DNA from: Anagrus nilaparvatae
Lineage: Eukaryota > Arthropoda > Insecta > Hymenoptera > Mymaridae
Assembly: GCA_022575985.1 (NCBI GenBank)
Contig: JAKSXM010000053.1
Span: 62,001-126,000 of the forward strand
DNA length: 64,000 nt
Direction of reading: 5' to 3'
The first letter of the stretch is position 1. Each line of letters begins with the position of its first letter. Positions 44,601 to 56,810 of the stretch are shown piece by piece. The notes under the pieces were generated by a model, which did no database searches, was not told where the DNA came from, and saw only the letters and a program-made list of their open reading frames with translations. Position numbers and translations under genes: made by a program.

Positions 44601-46915
44601 TGCTCTCAGAGATAGCTTCACTCTTCGATCCACTTGGATGGCTGTCACCTGTGATAATCAGAGCCAAGGTCTACATCCAGGAGCTCTGGATTAGGCGCAA
44701 AGATTGGGACGATCCAGTTGACTACGATCTTCAAGAAGAATGGCTCACATTCAAGCAGCAACTACCAGACATAGAGCACATCTCCATACCACGATGGATC
44801 TTCACTACCAGAACTTCACGTTGGGAACTGCACGGCTTCTCAGATGCCAGTGAACGAGCTTATGCGGCTGCTATCTATCTGGTAACTTATGATAACGAGA
44901 CTAATCGCAGTTCCTTAATTTTAGCTAAAACAAGGGTTGCTCCAGTCAAGAAACTCTCAATTCCAAGGCTTGAGCTTTGCGGAGCTCAGCTTCTCTCAAG
45001 AGCAATGAACTATATAAGACAGCAGCTTCTAGAGCAACCTTCACAAGTCTTCTGCTGGTCTGACTCTCAAGTTGTCCTCGCTTGGCTCAAAGGCCATCCT
45101 TCACGATGTAATAACTTCGTGGGCAACAGAACAAGCGAAATCATCTCATTGAATCCAGATGCTGTATGGAACCATGTCAATACTCACCAAAATCCAGCTG
45201 ACATCGCCTCCAGAGGTGCAACGCCAGCTCAACTCAACGAATCATCACTATGGTGGCATGGTCCCACTTGGTTGCAGGAAGGTCCAACTTCTTGGCCACA
45301 GACACATCTTCCAGAAACCACTGACTGCGAGGCAAAAACCATCACGAAGATATTTCAATCTTCAATCCAAGACACATCTATTTATGACTGGTTTTCACGA
45401 TATTCAAGTTTAGCTAAACTAACCCGTCACATTTCTTATTTGTACAGGTGGAAACACAACGCTAGTCTAAAGCCAGGTGAAGAAAGGCTCTCATCTCCAT
45501 CTGCCAAAAACTACACGGACGCCAGAGCTGCACTCATCAGGGTCACTCAGCGTCATCACTTCAAAAGCGAAATCCAGGCCATTTCTCGACATGGAGCCGT
45601 GGACAAGTCCAGTCATCTAGCTGAATTTTCGCCAATCATCTCACCAGACAACCTTCTTCGTGTAGGCGGACGTCTCCAAAATCTTCAAGGGGGTAAATTC
45701 GATGAAATGCATCCGGCCATCATTCCAAAGCGGTCCACATTAGCCAAACTTCTGATACAAGATGCTCACATTCGTACCCTTCACGGTGGTGCACAATTGG
45801 TTCAATCAACTTTACGTCAACGCTACCGGATCATCCATGACAGAAACCAAATTCGCCATTTCATCAAGAATTGCACCAAGTGTCTTCGCTTCCAAGGTAG
45901 ACCGCAGGATCAATTCATGGCACCGTTACCTGCTGTCCGACTACAACCATCACGACCATTCACATATACGGGAGTTGACTACGCCGGTCCGTTCAATCTT
46001 CGAGCGAGCAAAGGTCGAGGCCGCACCACTTTCAAGGGCTACATCGCAATTTTTGTCTGTATGGTCACACGAGCAGTACATTTGGAACTTGTTTCAGACT
46101 ACACTACCAAAACCTTTTTAGCTGCCTTTCGTCGCTTTATCAGTCGTCGAGGCTTGTGCCAAGCAGTCTACAGCGACCACGGTACAACATTTCAAGGGGC
46201 TTGCAACGAGATACAGAAGCTGTTCGCAAACAACTCAGCGTTCATTAACGAAGTCTCCACAACCTTAAAAGCAGAAGGCATCCAATGGACTTTCATACCA
46301 CCAAAAGCTCCTCACTTTGGCGGACTCTGGGAGTCCAAAGTCAGATCATTTAAGCATCATCTTCGTCGAGTCGCTGACAACTCAACAATGACCTACGAGG
46401 AATTCTCAACATTTGCGACACAAATCGAGGCCTGTATCAACTCCAGACCATTAAGTCCACTCACAGGAGATCCAAATGACATCTGCGCTCTGACACCAGG
46501 CCATTTTTTAATTGGTGGTCCAGTTAACATGCTGCCATCACCCTACTCTCCTCATGATGAGCCAAGCAGAACTCCAAGAGAGCGCTGGCTCTTAATCCAA
46601 AAACTATTAGGCGATTTTTGGCGCCGTTGGCGTCTCGAAGTTCTTCAAGATCTTCAGAAACGGTCTAAATGGCTACAACCATCTAAAAACCTTCAAATTG
46701 ACGACATCGTGATAATCAAAGACGACCTCAGTCCACCAGCCAATTGGTCACTCGGGCGAGTTATTGAATGTCATCCAGGTCCAGATGGTCTCACCAGAGT
46801 CGTCACACTCAAAACTGCAACCACAACTTTACGTCGTCCAATCACCAAGCTGATCCTACTGCCAGTCAACGCAGAAGCAACTTCACACCACGTCATGGTC
46901 AAATTCCAGAACTAG
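41693..46915 (+). CDS. BEL/Pao Gag-Pol polyprotein
   Basis: 1740 codons without a break. An N-terminal Pao Gag region (DUF1759-type, with L-P-T-F-D-G-D near residue 125) forms the particle. Zinc knuckles follow (CSQCNGESHYINKC about 336; CFNCLGPGHRADKC about 370). Then an A17-type aspartic protease (L-L-D-P-A-A-D-E-S, about 467-475), reverse transcriptase with Y-V-D-D at about 878, RNase H (S-D-A-S about 1050; a W-S-D-S motif about 1120) and an integrase H2C2 finger (about 1362-1402). The integrase core follows with D1429, D1495 and E1547 in GVDYAG, SDHGT and LWESK, and a DUF5641-type C-terminus. Gag and Pol share one frame, as usual for BEL, so the protease must release the parts. The start is the first ATG after the 760-bp leader. 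Confidence 0.93.
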   Translation: MLDSEELYKHQITDGNTIVNFLTNANLKGGERKSLAVWSSRKELLKEYWETFRQRHLDLQLCKEELKDRSYFRENLYLQVEEAYIEAISFLNESISSEAPPATPAPTIHTSHNVFQTLPKIPLPTFDGDQLKWDSFKEIFKARVVNADYDPVIKLQQLLSCLQGEAARRLGSLELTTANFKVAWDNLTRRYDNKRIRLSTHLSRLVTAPSVNSKTSGDITRLLDTFEESIRALRGLEQPVDQWDAWFVQLIVSKLDYTTRTDWEKFRETDDEFSTYKQLAEFLENRARTQDAARASSGSSQPANHQQGSSSTTSKKSNISAHATSAGSKRSPPNCSQCNGESHYINKCPKFLQMNAPQRRTVISSTSDYCFNCLGPGHRADKCNSKFTCRTCKSRHHTLLHVDKTSVNAKSTGSTNSAQQQGTQQQQQQSTQDQSSVAVHAVSVGGRVLMATALVVLTSGANKITVRALLDPAADESFISEHVAQALQLKRSPVSTSVSVVGGETASPPKSLVSLTLNSLQDHQFSFRFSALVLKRLTNLLPSERVQHHDWPHIQGLPLADPNFHTPARIDCLLGAEVWAVSLMEGLQHGPYPSPIAHNTVFGWVLIGPVKSSDSCQSRVSCNFTQNEEQLDLQLQKFWEVEELPKTTTLTPEEADCESHFLTTHQRDSTGRFVLRLPFNQPPDLPGSADIARSRFYGCKKTLQRDLQFQTSYHAFINEYEDLGHLEKVPIYQLNRKRVGYIPHHGIFKVDSGKIRVVFNASQSSKNGKSLNDYLHVGPKLQAELPSVLTRWRFFKYVFTADIVKMFRQFRINSEDTDWLRIFWRSSPDQPLQTFRLTTVTYWTASAPYQAIRCLKQLAADERHRFPKGAAIIDHHSYVDDNLGGDHDIKATIETRDELIQILGSAGMELDKWSANDPQLLAGLNSVTNVEHTFEEAVSTLGLKWKPQQDCFQFKVSAKATSHDVTKRTMLSEIASLFDPLGWLSPVIIRAKVYIQELWIRRKDWDDPVDYDLQEEWLTFKQQLPDIEHISIPRWIFTTRTSRWELHGFSDASERAYAAAIYLVTYDNETNRSSLILAKTRVAPVKKLSIPRLELCGAQLLSRAMNYIRQQLLEQPSQVFCWSDSQVVLAWLKGHPSRCNNFVGNRTSEIISLNPDAVWNHVNTHQNPADIASRGATPAQLNESSLWWHGPTWLQEGPTSWPQTHLPETTDCEAKTITKIFQSSIQDTSIYDWFSRYSSLAKLTRHISYLYRWKHNASLKPGEERLSSPSAKNYTDARAALIRVTQRHHFKSEIQAISRHGAVDKSSHLAEFSPIISPDNLLRVGGRLQNLQGGKFDEMHPAIIPKRSTLAKLLIQDAHIRTLHGGAQLVQSTLRQRYRIIHDRNQIRHFIKNCTKCLRFQGRPQDQFMAPLPAVRLQPSRPFTYTGVDYAGPFNLRASKGRGRTTFKGYIAIFVCMVTRAVHLELVSDYTTKTFLAAFRRFISRRGLCQAVYSDHGTTFQGACNEIQKLFANNSAFINEVSTTLKAEGIQWTFIPPKAPHFGGLWESKVRSFKHHLRRVADNSTMTYEEFSTFATQIEACINSRPLSPLTGDPNDICALTPGHFLIGGPVNMLPSPYSPHDEPSRTPRERWLLIQKLLGDFWRRWRLEVLQDLQKRSKWLQPSKNLQIDDIVIIKDDLSPPANWSLGRVIECHPGPDGLTRVVTLKTATTTLRRPITKLILLPVNAEATSHHVMVKFQN

Positions 46916-47200
46916 GTCACTTCACGGCGGGCGGTTCAGCACACAATAATTAAAATTAAATTTTTGTACAAAATCAATTAAGTATTTCAAATTAAAATTT
47001 TCCTTCAAAATGTTAATTTTTCTTAAAAAAAAAAAAAAAATACTTAATTGATTTTACACTCTCAAAACTATGAACTTATCACCAAATTTTTTGTATAACT
47101 TCACGCGTTTATTTTGATAATTGAATTTAAAATTCGCTAATTATTGTAAAACGCGAGAAATATTTATTCGTTAAATAAAGTTTTAACGAGGCGGGCGGTA

Positions 47201-47808
47201 TGTTACGGCCAGTAACAAAAAATCCATTTTTTTCTTTCTTTTTTTTCTAATACGCAAACGATTATTATTCCCTTTAAATTCTCGCGCGTTAACTTTCACT
47301 TATTGATACGATAATTTTTTGACTTATCGACCTATTTTTGTTAAACCCCCCCATTTATGTAAATTTCCAGGTTTCTATAAAACCGTTCACTGCGCTCGTT
47401 TCCTTCTTCTTTCGTGGTCAATCGTCGCGTTGAAAAGTTCAATATTACGTGCCGCCCGGTTCGTTCTATCTTAAAATTTAAATTGGTTTTCCATTTTCTT
47501 TTTCATTTATTTTTTAAAGTGCCAGTAACATTTTCATTCATACAGTCCGCTTCTTATTTTATTTTAATTCAAATTTCGGGAAATTAGTGTTCGTCATTAG
47601 TCATGTGCATTATATGCTTAATATTAAAATTAAAGTGAAAGTTCTAGTTTTTTATAATTCTTAGGTTAAGTTTTTTTGAATAAACAATTTGGGCGTCAAG
47701 GACGGACGCCCATAAGTTCAAGTTAAACTTGTGAGTTATCATTTATTATTAACTTTTTCCAAACCTCTTTTCCCGGAATTTCCCTATATTTTCTTGGAAA
47801 ATATTACA
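47201..47808 (+). repeat. 3' LTR of the BEL/Pao element
   Basis: 608 bp, preceded by the purine-rich tract GAGGCGGGCGGTA (47188-47200). The 285 bp between the ORF stop and this LTR hold an A run and no gene. Confidence 0.92.
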
Positions 47809-47813
47809 ATCAT

Positions 47814-50800
47814 ATATAAAATGCGTATGTTACTTGTTTCAGTACTAATTTTTGCTATAAGAGAAGTGTAATTAGTGTAAAATAAAATTTATATCTGTAT
47901 CTAAATTCTACAACACTCGTATAGTAAAAATTCTAGACTCTCATAGGAAAAATTATTTGAACTACAGCGAAAGAAAAAATTAATTTTCAGGGCACATTTT
48001 TTATTCTTTTATAATTCCTACCATCTTTTGAACCGTATCAATTATTTAATTAATCTACCTATACCTATATTTTATATTCGAATATTTATAATCGCATCTG
48101 ATCGAGAAACTCGAGGGGCATGGACGCTCCGCTATTATACATGTATATATTCGCACACGCGCGCAGAGTTCTATGTACACTAGTTATGTCCTTGTAATTA
48201 TAGAAACTAAAACCCATTTTTTCCACTTGCGAGTAAAATTTAACTAGCCTCTTGCAGTATATTGTAATTTTTAGGGTAAATCCGCAGGTAGTGCTCAATT
48301 ACTATTTAATATAGGAATAATTCATCTTTTTTTTCTCAGTGTGTACAGTTCTGTATAAAAAATTATGAAAAAATATTTTAAGAAATTTTTTAGAAAAAAT
48401 ATTAAACAAGTGATAATGCGTACGCGAGAGAGGTTGCAAATATGAAAGTGCAAATGTCAAGAAGTATCGTTTTTATTCGATAAATCTTGATTATTACAAT
48501 TTATTTTTTGAAAAATTTTTTTCTCTATTTTTTTCACCAAAAAATATACAAAAAATATCAATGGATTTGGGTATTTGAAAAAGTCCGGCTCGGCAGGGGG
48601 GGGGGGTCAAATGGACTCGAATGGTGCAGAAGTACCTAGGGAGCATTGGTGCAGAAGTACCTAGGGACCTATAGTGCAGAAGTCCCTAAAGACCTTTGGT
48701 GCAGAAGTACTTAGGAACCTTTGGTGCAGAATTTTTAAAGAATTTATTGTAAAAATTAATAAAAAATAAATTCATATTATTTAAAAATCTATAATAATTT
48801 GAAAATTTAATTAATTTTGTTCACTTTGATGTCTAAGCAGCATGATTTCTATAATAAAAATCTAAATATAAATATTTGGATATAACAATAGATACTTTAT
48901 TATCCGTGTTATAAGTGAACATGTTCCATGCTCGTTGGTTGTGTAGTTACACAAACCGGTTATAAATTTATATTCTATGCATGGGAGTGACCAGTTTTGT
49001 AAAAATCGTTTACCATGAATATTCATGGAATTAATCATATATAAAATGCGTATGTTACTTGTTTCAGTACTAATTTTTGCTTTAAGAGAAGTGTAATTAG
49101 TGTAAAATGAACACTACTTCTACGTACACTATTTATGTATTATGCTTAAGTCAGAAACTTAGTGTCCTTGTGTATAAACTAAAACCCATTTTTATGCGAG
49201 TAAAGTTTTTTAAAAGTGGAATGCGAATTTAATTTAAAACAAATTTTCATGGAGTCCTCTTAGCCTATCGTCGTAATCAAGTTTTCTTTTGATTTTAGCT
49301 TATTTTAAGCCTTCCATCATTAAGTAGAGCGTAGACCATAAATAACAAATCACATAAGAATAACATTTAAAATTTATTTTTATATTCGTAGCAGTGAAAT
49401 TGAAAATTTTTTTATTTTTGCTATTCAATTTGCTTATTTTGCGATGAAAAAGAATTATCTCTCTCGTATGTAAAAACTTTTGCGAAAAAAATATTTGCAC
49501 TTTTTGGTATAGGATTTTCCATTCAAAAAATTGATTATATTTTTCTTTCAAAATTATATTTTCTAAAATTATAACTGAAAATTCCTAAATAAAGCCTTCA
49601 TGTTTCAGATTTTGCCATTGAACACCAATTGGAAAAAAATTCCCAAAATAATTAAACATCCAAGCGCATTAAAGGAAAAAGGATTTTATACACTTCTTAA
49701 AGTACCAGCTTTTTGAAAGGTAAAATTTTTATAAAATTATGTATTTTTTCATATAAATAATAATAAGTATAAGTAAAACAAAAAAATTTTGAGAACCAAA
49801 AATCTTGTGAAAAAAAAGTTAATTAATATTTTTAATTTATTTTAATTAGCCAAAAAAGAAATTTTTATAATGTTTATAACCAAAAATCTTGTAAAAAAAA
49901 AATAATAAATGTAAACATTACTACAAAACCTCGTAAAACCAAATTCAAATCCGCGAAAAAAGAATCCCTGTATATTTTGAAGAATCGCGTATATTCGAAT
50001 TTTCGAAATTTTTAAACTGACACGTAATTTTATGGAAATTTTTTGCGCCAAAAAATACAAAAAACGCCAATTTTTATTTATTTATTTTTTTTTTTTGAAC
50101 GCAGTAGGTACTTTATTTCATAAAATCTTGATATGATTTAAAAATCTGTAAAAAATATACATGAAAATAATTTAACCTTATATGTTTGCGAATATTAAAT
50201 TTCAAATGTTACATACGGTAAGTCATTATCACATCACTTAAGTCATGTATTAAAATTTTTAGGTGATAAATGTATATACAAATAGTTAACGTTACGATAT
50301 CTGCCTGACGAGGAAGGTTTTCTGTACCAAAAAATTTATTCTATTGTCTGTTTCTAGTTCTGTGATATGAATTTGAAATCCAAATTTTATGCTAAAAAAT
50401 ATATGTAATTCTGCAAACGTCAAACCGATTTGGACACGTAAAAAACAATTCGAAATCATATAAAATTTTTTCTGATTGACAAAAAATTTCAAGTTTTTAA
50501 GTTAATTACGATTTTTTTTTGAAAATTTACAATAACATCAAAAAGGATCAGTTATTTAAAAAAAAAAGTTTTTTTGGCGACAATCTAAATCTTCTATAGC
50601 CTATGACACTCCTGCGATTTTTCCTTTGTTTCTTTGGTCCTTTGTTATTTTTCAGTCGATTGCACTGAGACCGAGTTATGAGCGGGTCAATGATTGAACC
50701 ATTTGACAAAATTTTTAAAAACCAATATTTCTAATAGTATTTCGAATAGTATTTTCTATAATGCGCCGCCAGTTTTCAATGTATGCGTATTGCATATGCG

Positions 50801-52980
50801 CACTACGCAGTGCACTTTAGATGCATGTAAATAACTTGAAAACTAAAAATCATCCGAATAAAAATTAATTTTATTTCCGCAAGGCTACCTTGATACATTA
50901 AATGATTGATTAATCGAATCAAAAAAATTTTTTTAACTATATACTTTTTTTGAAGATTTTTTATGTATGTTACTTTCTTATTTTTCGTTGAAGGCAGGTT
51001 ATAATTTTCCGACAAAAAAATTGTATATTTTTTTTCTTCTTTTGAAATTTTATGCGCAATTTGAAATAAAAAAATAAAATAATTTAAGTTTTAGTCCATT
51101 GGAATTTGAGTTACGTATTTTAAAATTTTTTAAACTGTATACTTACAACTAGTGTAACTAAAAAAAGTAAAAAAAAAAATTGAGTATACTTTTTAGGGAT
51201 AAAAATATTGGCTCCAAGGGCGAATTCTGTGGTTTCTAGTTCAAGTATTACTTTCAGCATAACTCTGCGTGACCGACGTGATACCGTCCGCTTTGTTAAT
51301 AATTTGAATCGTACGTGAATAAGCTTTGTTATATAAATTCGTTCAGATATATTTATATCGACAAAAAGACAGAAAAAAATTATAAAAGACAAATTTTTAT
51401 GATGCTGTGAAAAAAAAAAATTAATTTTAAAAGAAAATAACAGTGTTGTAAGTCAATAATGTAAGAAAATTTTTGTTTTCTCTTTTAAAAAACTTGTATA
51501 CATATAAAAGTAAATATATTACGCAGTACTTTGTCGTTCAGCTGTAGCAAGGAAAACTGATTGCGTGTCATTTATACAGCATAATAATATCTGCTCAACG
51601 GTAAAACAAAATTTATAAAGCTTTTTGTCAATATGAAGCATATATTTTTCACTTTCAATACATTTTTGATGATTTGGATAAATTTGTAGCGACCCAAATT
51701 ATATTCCGAGACTTTAAGAGGCCAGTTTTTATGATTTCTCATGCGTGATTGGACAAGAAAATCTTGGGAAAAGAAAAAATATGATAAAATCGCAAGGTTT
51801 AAATTTTCTTCAACAAATTGATGTTTACAAAATTTACGTTTCTTGATTATTTTATAAATAACATGTGTATAGACTGCTGAGTTTTTTGTCACGTGGTTTG
51901 CTAGATTAGCTGCTCTGATTTCTGCAAATTTGGAGCACCTACTGAAATCATCAGTAAATTAAAGTTTTCATAGACCAGCAGAGGTCACTAGTGAGTTGAT
52001 TAAAAAAAAAAAAATTAAAAAAATACCTGCCGTGGAAACATAAAATACATGCGTAACTTTTATTTTCTTTGAAACTTACCTTCTAATCCAGGCTCATTTA
52101 ACATAATTTTGTCATATCTTATTTTTTTTTATTTTTTGTGTGCTCATATATATGATGACCTATGTTGGGAAGTATATCTGATTGAACATTTTTTTTTGTA
52201 CCACACCTGCTGCTACTTGCATTTAAGATTTTTTTAAAAAAATGTTATTTCAAAATTACAACTCCTCTAAATGAATCAAAATATTTTTAAAGATAGGCTA
52301 GCTAAATAATTGTTAAATCGAAACAAAATACATTTGGTCACCTCTCATATTCTCCCAAATGTACTTTTTTATTTTTTGTCAAAGGCAGTTTTTAATTTTT
52401 TTTATCATCAGAATAAAATAATGTAATTTTTTGTTTTTGAAATTTTACGAAACGTTCAAATACAACTGGACCGCCTCTTGCAAGGATAATAACTAACTTG
52501 AGAAGTCCAATTATCCGTCAAATGTTTGTAAACGGTTTGTAAGCGTAAAAAACTTAAATTCTCGCGTTTTTCGAGTCATCTGCAAGGAAAATCAGAAAAC
52601 ATTTATATAAATTATTTTTTTGGAGAATATGCGCCGAAATTTTATAAACGTTATCAAATAAAAGCCTTCAACCTTTCTATATTTATAATATAAATACATT
52701 TTAAGAAGACCACGCCCAGTGAAAAATACAAAATTTAACAGGCCATTTAATCGTATCTATCGTTTCACGAAACTCCCTAAAAAATTAATTTTTCAATTTT
52801 TCTTGGATAATTGATTACTGAAAGAATTAAAACACTAAGTACCAAAAGCGATATTTTCCTTAGTCAATGGATAATATTTATTAAAATATCACATACGACT
52901 GTATTTAAAATATTACCACAATATTTAAAATTCTCACTATACAATCACTTGAAAATTAACTTAAGTGAACTTAAATACAC
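47814..52980. other. non-coding repeats, including the paralogous empty BEL site
   Basis: 49008-49107 repeats both flanks of the BEL element joined without it. 48170-48260 and 49115-49205 are further diverged copies of the same dispersed repeat. About 48475-48570 and 49985-50100 resemble the AT-rich monomers of the inverted-repeat arms. Around 50650-50690, 'gagaccgagttatgagcggg' type sequence recurs at 54680. No coding region is credible; the small minus-strand ORFs here are low-complexity. Confidence 0.5.
48621..48731. repeat. about 26-bp tandem repeat, 4.5 copies
   Basis: The unit TTGGTGCAGAAGTACCTAGGGACC is repeated with point differences (starting near 48621, 48645, 48672, 48697 and 48721), directly after a G-rich run at 48595-48606. 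Its base composition is clearly less AT-rich than its surroundings. Confidence 0.85.
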
Positions 52981-53418
52981 CTAAAAATGGTAAAATAGCC
53001 GATTGAAATTCACCAGGTAGACGATTGCACTGATAATTGTATTTATATACGACTCTTCATTTTCAAAATTATCTAACTTCGTTGTCATCAAATCACATAA
53101 AAACGTTACATTTCTTGCCATACCAGTATCTTCATATAATTCCTTTAATTTATTCCAAGCATCTATAGGAGAACTTACATTTTCAAGCTGTGGCCATAAA
53201 TTTTCATCGACGCTTAAAAATATTTCATTGTAGGCTTCATCCATTTCTTTAGGTGTTGAACATAAAGTGCCTCCTATAGGTTCCTCAATGGTATCCCATA
53301 ATTTTTCTAATTTTAAAAAACTTTTTGTGGCTTAAGCCCAATTATGATAATTTTCTTGACCGGTTAAAATTTTTGGCGACATTAAAATTGCCTTTCCCGC
53401 GCTCGATCGAACTGCCAT
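52981..53418 (-). pseudogene. copia Gag relic
   Basis: Starts MAVRSSAGKAILM at 53418, followed by a motif of the type Y-x-x-W-A (DUF4219-like start of copia Gag) where a TAA interrupts at about 53334. The part 53244-52981 continues as a copia Gag (UBN2-type), with D-A-W-x-K-L and a T-T-K-L helix. It ends early, without the zinc knuckle and without pol. A pseudogene of Ty1/copia. Confidence 0.7.
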
Positions 53419-53664
53419 TTCTTTTTTTAATTAATTTGATATCTTGAACAAAAAATTCACCAGCTTTAAATATTTTTTATTTTACTAAAACTTTTTATTG
53501 AAAAACGTAAATTTTCTTATTTCTCGAAAATTCCATATACGCAAAACTATTTATATCATACTTTTCACCATGCGTTTCACACGCCAATTTTTAAAAAATT
53601 TTTACACCGGCTTTTTCACATTTTTTTCACAGCACAAAAAATATTAATTAATTTTATTTTTAAA

Positions 53665-53940
53665 GATCTGGGCACCATAACCTTTTGTTATTCTGGAAAG
53701 GTGATTAAATAAATATAAAAAGTTAATTAATTGCGCTGCGCACATTATTTAGTTTTTATTAATATATATATATATATATATAAAAGTATATGTTTAACAT
53801 ACGAGCGCTTTGATTATACTAAGAAAGGAAGACGCGGAAGAGACGACAAGAATACACACATATGTACTCACACATATAATATAAGCTTCGATTACATACC
53901 ACCACAATTTAATTTTCAAGTTCTGGGCTACCCCCTATAA
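53665..53940 (-). repeat. probable 5' LTR remnant of the copia relic
   Basis: Upstream of the copia Gag relic on the minus strand. GGTTATGGTGCCCAGATC (53685-53668) has the look of a copia primer site. The preceding sequence shares 'gtgtgagtatatgtgtgtatt' type sequence and the general order of the LTR at 58370-58591. The outer boundary cannot be fixed. It also contains a TA dinucleotide run (53763-53781). Confidence 0.4.
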
Positions 53941-56578
53941 ACGTGTTCCATATTAAAACTATCGAAATTACAATGTTAATACAAAAGTGTTTTTAAAACC
54001 GAAATTTATTTTGGTGTATATTCTGCTGCATTGAATACCAATATCTAAATGCCATATATGCATAAAATTAATTTAAAAATTGAAATTTTTCTTTAAAACA
54101 GGACATTATTCGAAGTAAATTTTTTCGTTGGTGTACATTTGGCTACATTCATTACTGTTATTCAGACCTTTTTTTTAAGAAACTGAACCGTATTAAAAAA
54201 AAATTTAATATTGGGTATATTTCTGCTGAATTCAATACAATCGTAACACTGTGATGCTATTCTTTCTATATTCGTCACCAAAAACCAATTTTTCGTTAAA
54301 TCTAACATTATGACTTTCATAAAACTTTCCTTCTTTAAGTTTATGAAAAATAAAGCCAGTTGACTTGTATCCTACTTGTACAACTGGTACATCGCTTTTC
54401 AAATGTCCGTCATCTGTAAAGCTGCTTAACTATAATACACCATTGAATAGTTACTAAATTAAGGGAAAACTTGGACAAAAATCCTCCAGAAATGAAAAGT
54501 CGTTGAATGTTTTGGTTTTGGGAAAATTTGAAAGGGGAAACAAGAAAAAGTTGGGGCAAAACGGTTTTTTGCAAATAACTCAAAAAGTAAGCAAAATATA
54601 AAAAAAAGTTTCAAATAAAAATTGCAGCTGAGAAAATTTCCAACGAAAATGATTCTTAGAAATTTTTCAATCGGACGCACTGGGACCGAGCTATAAGCGG
54701 TCAAAGTTTAGACCTTTTTTACAAAATTTTCAAAAATCGATATTTTACGAAAGAAAAAAAAAACGCCTTTTTGATGAGTTTTTTTTTGATTATTTGGTAG
54801 GCAAAAGTATAAGATATGGGTACGCAAGGTTTTTCACATATAAAAGTATGTTTTTGGATGTGAAATTTTTTCATGCATATGTTTTGGCACCCCCACAGAT
54901 AGACGTTGCAACCCCTAGAGGGTGCATTTTTTTTAAAGTTCCATTTTTTGATTTTTTTAGCTAAAAAATCTTATAAATATGGGAAAATTTATCATTGAAT
55001 TACTTATTTGAGATCCATCCAATTTATTCACATCAAAATATGCACATATTTAAAGGTAATTTTGCCTGCAAACGAGAACCACGTTTTTCGAAAAAAATAA
55101 AAAATTGCTTTTTTAGGTTTTTTTTTTGGATTTGTATGTTTTTATGCAACTGGAAAATTTGATTTATTTTACATTTTTATAACACTTCAACTATTTGCAA
55201 CATTTTCGGTACATAATCGTACACTAGCTTGAGTCCATAACCGTTTTTTTGCCAAAAAATGCTAAAAATTTAAAAATCCTAGATAAAATTTTTGTGTACA
55301 TTCTGCTACATTGAATACCAATCATATCTGAATGCCATAATTGCATAAATTAATTTATTATACAAAACAGGACACTATTCGAAGTAAATTTATTCGTTGG
55401 GGTATATTTGGTTACGTACAATATTGTTATTCATACTTTTTTAAGAAACTGTAAAACTATTCGAAAAAGTTTTAATACAGGCTATATTCTTCTAAATCCA
55501 ATGCTAATTTTTCTACGCCGTTATTGCATAAAAACTAATGAAATTACTGTAATTATATTTTATATTCATGTTTATTTTGCAACAGTGAATACTAATATCC
55601 GAATTCCATCATTGCATAAAGTATAATTAAAATTACAACATCTCCATATAATAGGTCACTATTTGTTGCTATTTCATGTATTTCTATACAGAGAAAATAA
55701 GTTTAAGGCTTTATTTTATTTAGAAAAACGTATGACACTTTATTTTACTTATCACAAGAATATGATAGTTTTAACTGAGCTATGTAGAATTATTAGTGTT
55801 GAATTTGAACCGTGTAAAATGCGATGGTGTATAAAAACATGTGTAGAATAATTTTTGTAAAAAGCAAATAAATGTCGTCAGACGGTGTAAAATTTATTTT
55901 ATTATTATTGGAGTACAGATATCAGAATTTATATTTACCGTATTTCAAAGCATTGTATTATGTCCACTCAGTTTTGCGCAAAAAAATCCGGAACATTCGT
56001 GAACGGGCATGTTTTCAAATTTATAAATCCGCTTGCACTTTTATTGCAAAGTAATTTTAAAAATCTAAAAAACGAATCCTATTTGGCTATATAAATATCA
56101 AATATTATTAATTAGGTAAAAAAGTATGAAATTATTTACCGGTTTATATAATATATATATGTTACACCCCAAACGTGTCAAACATGGTCAAGCCCGTTGC
56201 GCAGTTCGTAAATAGGTCAAATTTTTCACTATTTTAATAAATAACTAATATTCAAAGTGCATTATGTCGAATGTAATTGCTGACCCTCAGAACTATACGC
56301 CCCGATAAGCCTTTCGCTAACTTGTATCATTCCTACTCAATATATAAAAGACGTATAAGGCAATATTTATATAGGTCAGACGAAAACTGACTAAAATAAT
56401 AATAAATTAGAATAATAATTAGAGTATTTACTGATTGACTGATTGTACCAAATAGATTAATGTTATATATTCTCTTATAACCAGAGTTTTAATTAGTTTT
56501 ATTTAACTTGTATCATATTTGGTTTTGATTATTTTAGAAACAACAAACAAAATAAATTTATTTTCAACAAAGAACAAC
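53941..56578. other. non-coding, diverged direct repeats
   Basis: 54008-54190 and 55287-55440 are diverged direct copies (both with 'gaataccaat', 'gaatgccat', 'aaaacaggacaytattcgaagtaaat'). 55460-55625 holds two more decayed half-units. 54660-54720 repeats a dispersed motif also at 50660. Short ORFs at 55408-56054 follow the repeat and show no domain. Confidence 0.45.
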
Positions 56579-56740
56579 ATGGAGGTTGACATGCTAGCTA
56601 ATAAAATAAAAAATTACATATATGGAGATTTGATAAAAGAAAAAGAGAAGACAAAATTACTTAAACAAAAAATTGATTATTACAAAAATTTAAAAAAAAT
56701 TTCGGGATTGAACTTAAAATTAAAAAAACGCAGAAACTGA
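56579..56740 (+). CDS. small basic ORF, unknown
   Basis: From ATG 56579, 53 codons of a Lys-rich, coiled-coil-like peptide (MEVDMLANKIKNYIYG ... LKLKKRRN). The frame is open upstream to a possible splice acceptor (ATTTTAG, 56531-56537), so it could be an internal or second exon. It lies 70 bp before the next ORF. Not recognised. Confidence 0.3.
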   Translation: MEVDMLANKIKNYIYGDLIKEKEKTKLLKQKIDYYKNLKKISGLNLKLKKRRN

Positions 56741-56810
56741 CAAGAGAATACTAAAGTTAACTTACAATAAATACAAAAAATTTGCACACTTCAGAGATGA
56801 AAAAATTTAC

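Larger units (their letters stand above)
40320..47813 (+). mobile_element. BEL/Pao LTR retrotransposon, apparently complete
   Basis: 7484 bp (40325-47808) between ATCAT duplications at 40320-40324 and 47809-47813. Both LTRs are 608 bp, begin TGTTAC and end ATTACA, and look identical wherever compared, which means a recent insertion. The empty site is visible as a paralogue at 49008-49107. One ORF carries every function; nothing in it looks broken, so the copy may be able to move. Confidence 0.93.

Noticed and set aside
48086..52000. Several minus-strand ORFs of 60-106 codons
   Set aside because: Rich in Phe, Ile and Lys from AT-rich sequence, without domains, and lying in dispersed repeats.
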